Of a stretch of 35,683 nucleotides of DNA, positions 32,500 through 35,683 are shown piece by piece. Source of the stretch: an uncultured Ruminococcus sp. GTDB taxonomy: Bacteria; Bacillota; Clostridia; Oscillospirales; Ruminococcaceae. The position numbers and the translations under genes are program-made. Where the stretch lies: assembly GCF_946415235.1 (NCBI RefSeq), contig NZ_CAMKRR010000023.1, forward strand, positions 1 through 35,683. The letters run 5' to 3'. Every line of letters starts with the position of its first letter. Positions within the stretch are counted from its first letter, which is position 1. The notes below the pieces were generated by a model, which did no database searches, was not told where the DNA came from, and saw only the letters and a list, made by a program, of their open reading frames with translations.

Positions 32500-35340
32500 A
32501 TGGTTAAGAAATTATTATCAGCTATTCTTTCAATCACGACAGCAGTAAGTTTATTGACATCATTTCCTGCAACAGCTGGAAATACAACAAAAGTACCATA
32601 TTCTTTAAGTGATGGAATTACAAAGCTTAAAAGCAATCTTTCAACTAAAAATGATTATTTAAAAGCAAAATCTTTGTTAGTCGATTATCGTAAGGCTGTT
32701 AGCGATTATAAGGATACTGAAGAACAGATCGCTAATACGGCTAATCCGGTAAAAAAGATTCGTTTGCAGTTTGAGCTTGAAAAACAGGAAAAAGTAGTTA
32801 ATGAGTGCGCTTTAGAAGTAGCTTCAAGATTAGGCATCAATAGTGATAGCCCAAATGAAATGCAGTTAAGCATCAGCAGTATGCTGTCAGGCCATTTGGA
32901 TACAAAATTTGGCGAATTTGATTATTCCTTCAATAGTTTTTTTGATTGGCTTTGGGAAATAGAACCCGAAACTATCGATGACAGCGACGGTGACGGCCTT
33001 AATGATGAATTAGAAGCAGAAATAGGAACAGATATTAATTCTGCTGATACTGACGGAGATAGCCTCAAAGACGGCGAGGAAGTTGATAAATACTTCACTA
33101 ATCCTCTTGAAGTTGATACCGACAAGGACGGTCTAAATGATGATGATGAGATCTATTTCTGTACCGATCCCAACGATCCTGATACAGACGATAACGGCAT
33201 ACTTGACGGTGATGAAAAACGCGATCAAAGCTTTGTCTATAAAGCTGAAAACAAAGATAGCGCTGTAACTGAGGTTTTTGTATCGTTGAACGGAACCGGA
33301 AATCTTCAAAAAAATATGCAGATTAACAGTATAATGAACAAGGATAGATTGTGTTCAAATGCAGTTGGTCTTGTTGGTGAGCCTTTCTCTATCGAAACAT
33401 CATCACAGTTTGATGAAGCGACGCTGACCTTCAAAATTGACAAAACAAAACTCGGAGAAACTGATTTCAACAATCTGCTTTTCCTATGGCATGATGAAGA
33501 AAATCATGAATTCGTTGAACTTGATACTATCCATGACAGTGAGAATAGTACTGTAAGCGTTAATACTACACATTTCAGCAAATACTTGATTGTTGACAAA
33601 GAAGAATGGTATGCAGCATGGGCTAAAAAATTCAATTATAATAATGCTGATATTTCAGGTGCACCATTAGTTAGTTATTATACAGTACTGGCAATAGATT
33701 GTTCAGGAAGTATGGAGTGGTATGATCCAATTTCTTATGAAAACATTGATAATACAATGCAGTATACCTGTGAAAGAAAAAAAGCAGCCGAAGGATTTAT
33801 AAATGTAATGAATCCTAATGATAAATCTGCAATACTCTTATTTACAGGCTATGTTGAGAATTCTCCGAAATTAACTAATAACAAAGATGATTTAAAAGCT
33901 GCTTTAGAAGAAATATCAAGCGATGGAGGAACAGATTTCGATGTTGCAATAAATAAGTCAATAGAAATACTCGATAGTGAAAATAAAAACTATACTACTA
34001 AAAGAATCCTTCTATTATCAGACGGTGAATCATATGTATCTGATAATACAATTGACAATGCAAAGAAAAAATCCATTCATATCTATACAGTTGGACTTGG
34101 TGCCGATTCTGGAGATGAAACGCTGAAAAGAATATCTGAAGAAACCGGTGGTAAATTTTATAAAGCATTTACAGCAGAAAAGCTTGTTGCTATTTATGAA
34201 GAGTTTGGAATAAGCGGCGATTTCGACACAACAGATGACGATTATGATAAATTGTATGATGCTGTTGAAATTGCAGGTATAAGACTGGAAAACGGAGAAA
34301 TAATTAATACAGATCCTACAAAGCCTGATTCTGACGGTGACGGATTTAAGGATGGAGAAGAAATAGATCCTAAAGTTGGCTGTAGATATAATAATAGCCT
34401 TAAACAATACTATTTTGTTATGAACTCTGATCCAAACGATCTGAATGACACCCCACCAGTCCCCACGGCCCCCCCCATAGATCCAGATCCTTTACAAGAT
34501 GAAACAGAATCATCTTATTTCGCTTATGTGAGTGCGAATAGCGCAACATTACGAAAAGAACCTAATGCAGATTCACGTAATTTGCTGCCATCATCATTAT
34601 CTTATGAATACGCTCATATAATTAAAATAGATAACGAAGTTGATGATACTAATAATGTTAAATCTGAACATGGTAATTATGTACGTAAATGGGGACACAC
34701 AACGTATGAATATAATGGCAAATCCTATGAGGGATATATTTGCTTAGACAATTTAACGAAAGTTGAATATCCTTCTAATGTTGATAAAGAAGAATTCATT
34801 CTTCTATGTAATTGTATTGCACAGGAAGCAGGTCAAACAACAAATGATGAAATCGATCAAATGTTCATATGTTCGGTAGTTTATAACAGATTATCCCATG
34901 ATATAAAAACTTATGGTAAGTGGGATGAAAAGAGCTATACTTTTTACAATGCTGATGATGAAGATGCTGCGAAGCATCCTAATAATAAGATTTATAAAGT
35001 TATCAACTATAATGATGAATTTAATAACCACAAAAGTTATATTAATTATCAGTATGAACATCCGGATTTCCCTTATACTAATAAAGTTACCGCAGCAGTT
35101 ATTAAAGCTGTAATAAAATTTTATAATGAAAAAAGCGTTGAATATACCGATTACGATTATCATTTCTTTATTACAAAAGACACAAAAGACGCTAATGGTA
35201 AAAAAATATCAGAAGTTTATTTTAGTCCGCATCATCCTGAGAAGGGGGAAGCAGCATTAAAATATTACTGTCCTAGTACAGACACATGGGCTGAAGTTCG
35301 AGCAAATATCAACTCAGGAGCTCAAGAATTCGTTAACTAA
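32500..35340 (+). CDS. Secreted vWA / thrombospondin type 3 / SH3-like / SleB-like protein
   Basis: The 946-residue protein has a signal peptide (1 to about 26, ATAG) and a helical region (35-115). Four thrombospondin type 3-like calcium motifs at about 160-235 follow (DSDGDGLNDELE, DTDGDSLKDGEE, DTDKDGLNDDDE, DTDDNGILDGDE). Next is a von Willebrand A domain at about 393-570 with the MIDAS residues D400-x-S402-x-S404 (AIDCSGSM), DGGTDFD and LLLSDGES. Another calcium motif (PDSDGDGFKDGEE) and a Pro-rich linker lead to an SH3b-like region (about 675-750). The C-terminal domain (about 760-946) contains FILLCNCIAQEAGQTTNDEI and SVVYNRL, the pattern of SleB/Hydrolase_2 cell-wall hydrolases, with Glu776 as candidate catalytic residue. 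GGAGG precedes ATG 32500. There is no LPXTG. Likely role: calcium-dependent surface binding coupled to peptidoglycan cleavage. Confidence 0.85.
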   Translation: MVKKLLSAILSITTAVSLLTSFPATAGNTTKVPYSLSDGITKLKSNLSTKNDYLKAKSLLVDYRKAVSDYKDTEEQIANTANPVKKIRLQFELEKQEKVVNECALEVASRLGINSDSPNEMQLSISSMLSGHLDTKFGEFDYSFNSFFDWLWEIEPETIDDSDGDGLNDELEAEIGTDINSADTDGDSLKDGEEVDKYFTNPLEVDTDKDGLNDDDEIYFCTDPNDPDTDDNGILDGDEKRDQSFVYKAENKDSAVTEVFVSLNGTGNLQKNMQINSIMNKDRLCSNAVGLVGEPFSIETSSQFDEATLTFKIDKTKLGETDFNNLLFLWHDEENHEFVELDTIHDSENSTVSVNTTHFSKYLIVDKEEWYAAWAKKFNYNNADISGAPLVSYYTVLAIDCSGSMEWYDPISYENIDNTMQYTCERKKAAEGFINVMNPNDKSAILLFTGYVENSPKLTNNKDDLKAALEEISSDGGTDFDVAINKSIEILDSENKNYTTKRILLLSDGESYVSDNTIDNAKKKSIHIYTVGLGADSGDETLKRISEETGGKFYKAFTAEKLVAIYEEFGISGDFDTTDDDYDKLYDAVEIAGIRLENGEIINTDPTKPDSDGDGFKDGEEIDPKVGCRYNNSLKQYYFVMNSDPNDLNDTPPVPTAPPIDPDPLQDETESSYFAYVSANSATLRKEPNADSRNLLPSSLSYEYAHIIKIDNEVDDTNNVKSEHGNYVRKWGHTTYEYNGKSYEGYICLDNLTKVEYPSNVDKEEFILLCNCIAQEAGQTTNDEIDQMFICSVVYNRLSHDIKTYGKWDEKSYTFYNADDEDAAKHPNNKIYKVINYNDEFNNHKSYINYQYEHPDFPYTNKVTAAVIKAVIKFYNEKSVEYTDYDYHFFITKDTKDANGKKISEVYFSPHHPEKGEAALKYYCPSTDTWAEVRANINSGAQEFVN

Positions 35341-35397
35341 TATATTATGTCTTAAAAGAATTTTTATGATACAAAAAACTTCCCTTCCGTACAGAAG

Positions 35398-35413
35398 GTA
35401 ATGTCATTAAGCT
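35398..35413 (-). repeat. 16-bp dispersed repeat, copy 3 (inverted)
   Basis: GTAATGTCATTAAGCT, the reverse complement of copies 1 and 2, lies 58 nt after the stop of the vWA gene. On the minus strand it is followed by a small hairpin and TTTTTT. Confidence 0.8.
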
Positions 35414-35424
35414 GAGGAAAAGCA

Positions 35425-35467
35425 AAATAGTCACAGGATCAAAAAATCTTGTGACTATTTCTTTTTT
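35425..35467 (+). terminator. Terminator of the vWA/SleB-like gene
   Basis: AAATAGTCACA (35425-35435) pairs with TGTGACTATTT (35450-35460), followed by CTTTTTT. Confidence 0.85.
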
Positions 35468-35576
35468 CTCGATATCCTTACGATCGTTTATGAACAGCAG
35501 TATATGTAGAAAACAACACACATTCAGTAGAAAACAGAATAGTCAGTATAAGTCAGCCATATATTGAATATAGCGC

Positions 35577-35683
35577 TGCAGTTGAACACTCACGGCCGGC
35601 GAAGTTGAACAGTACCGTCGCTGAAAATGAGTCTATCCTAAAATTTGTGTAAACCTCCAAAGTAGTGTATAATAGAAGAGACA
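35577..35683 (+). mobile_element. Probable insertion-sequence end(s) at the window edge
   Basis: Two copies of AGTTGAACA (near 35579 and 35603) lie about 24 bp apart, as in the multiple terminal repeats of IS21-like elements. Next, GAGTCTATCCTAAAATTTG and TGTAAACC (35629-35655) resemble the TTTGTGTAAA-containing ends of IS256-family elements. TATAAT at 35668-35673 could be the transposase promoter. The transposase itself would lie outside the window. Confidence 0.4.

Overview
The window looks like a chromosomal segment of a Ruminococcus-type gut Clostridium (R. flavefaciens / R. albus / R. champanellensis group). The basis is a Ruminococcus-style dockerin fragment (20991-21090), strong AGGAGG ribosome binding sites, consensus sigma-A promoters, intrinsic terminators, an LPXTG surface protein and BspA-like leucine-rich repeats. 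The species assignment is inference.

Left part (1-9580), host-like and visibly more GC-rich. The tail of an unidentified gene is followed by two terminators, and between them sits an apparent free-standing RNA gene of about 280 nt with a perfect TTGACA-17-TATAAT promoter. Next comes a seven-gene operon (895-8569), promoter at 824-852 and terminator at 8586-8627. It holds a degenerate EAL-domain protein, a membrane-anchored TasA-like protein, a SipW-type (S26B) signal peptidase with a repetitive charged tail, a membrane-anchored McrB-type AAA+ ATPase, a DUF2357/McrC-like protein fused through a long charged coiled coil to a second S26B signal peptidase, a small membrane protein and a small coiled-coil protein. 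I read this as a membrane-bound McrBC-like machine recruited to protein export or processing, and I know of no described system with this layout. A separate gene with three internal repeats and a membrane tail follows (8732-9487).

Boundary (about 9760-9825). On the minus strand there is a tRNA-like 3' end (T-loop, acceptor strand, CCA) matching the 3' end of Firmicutes tmRNA, followed by a terminator. This is what an integration event into ssrA leaves at one junction. DNA to the right is AT-richer and mosaic.

Right part (9826-35683), accessory island. It holds many broken genes: a DUF4268 remnant joined head-to-head to a BspA-like remnant, a topoisomerase III fragment of 226 residues, a pile of dockerin / TnpV / LPD28-like / Bro-N fragments, and a gene with an in-frame TGA at codon 7. 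Between them are large intact genes for surface or secreted proteins: a 1675-residue LPQTG-anchored LRR protein (minus strand), a 909-residue propeller/Ig-like protein without a signal peptide, a 1446-residue RTX protein with a possible N-terminal nuclease-like domain preceded by a possible partner gene, and a 946-residue vWA / thrombospondin-type-3 / SleB-like protein. An ECF sigma / membrane anti-sigma pair lies at 28368-30369. A 16-bp sequence (AGCTTAATGACATTAC) occurs three times, at 12247, 31687 and inverted at 35398, next to gene ends and one gene truncation. The right edge looks like the start of an insertion sequence.
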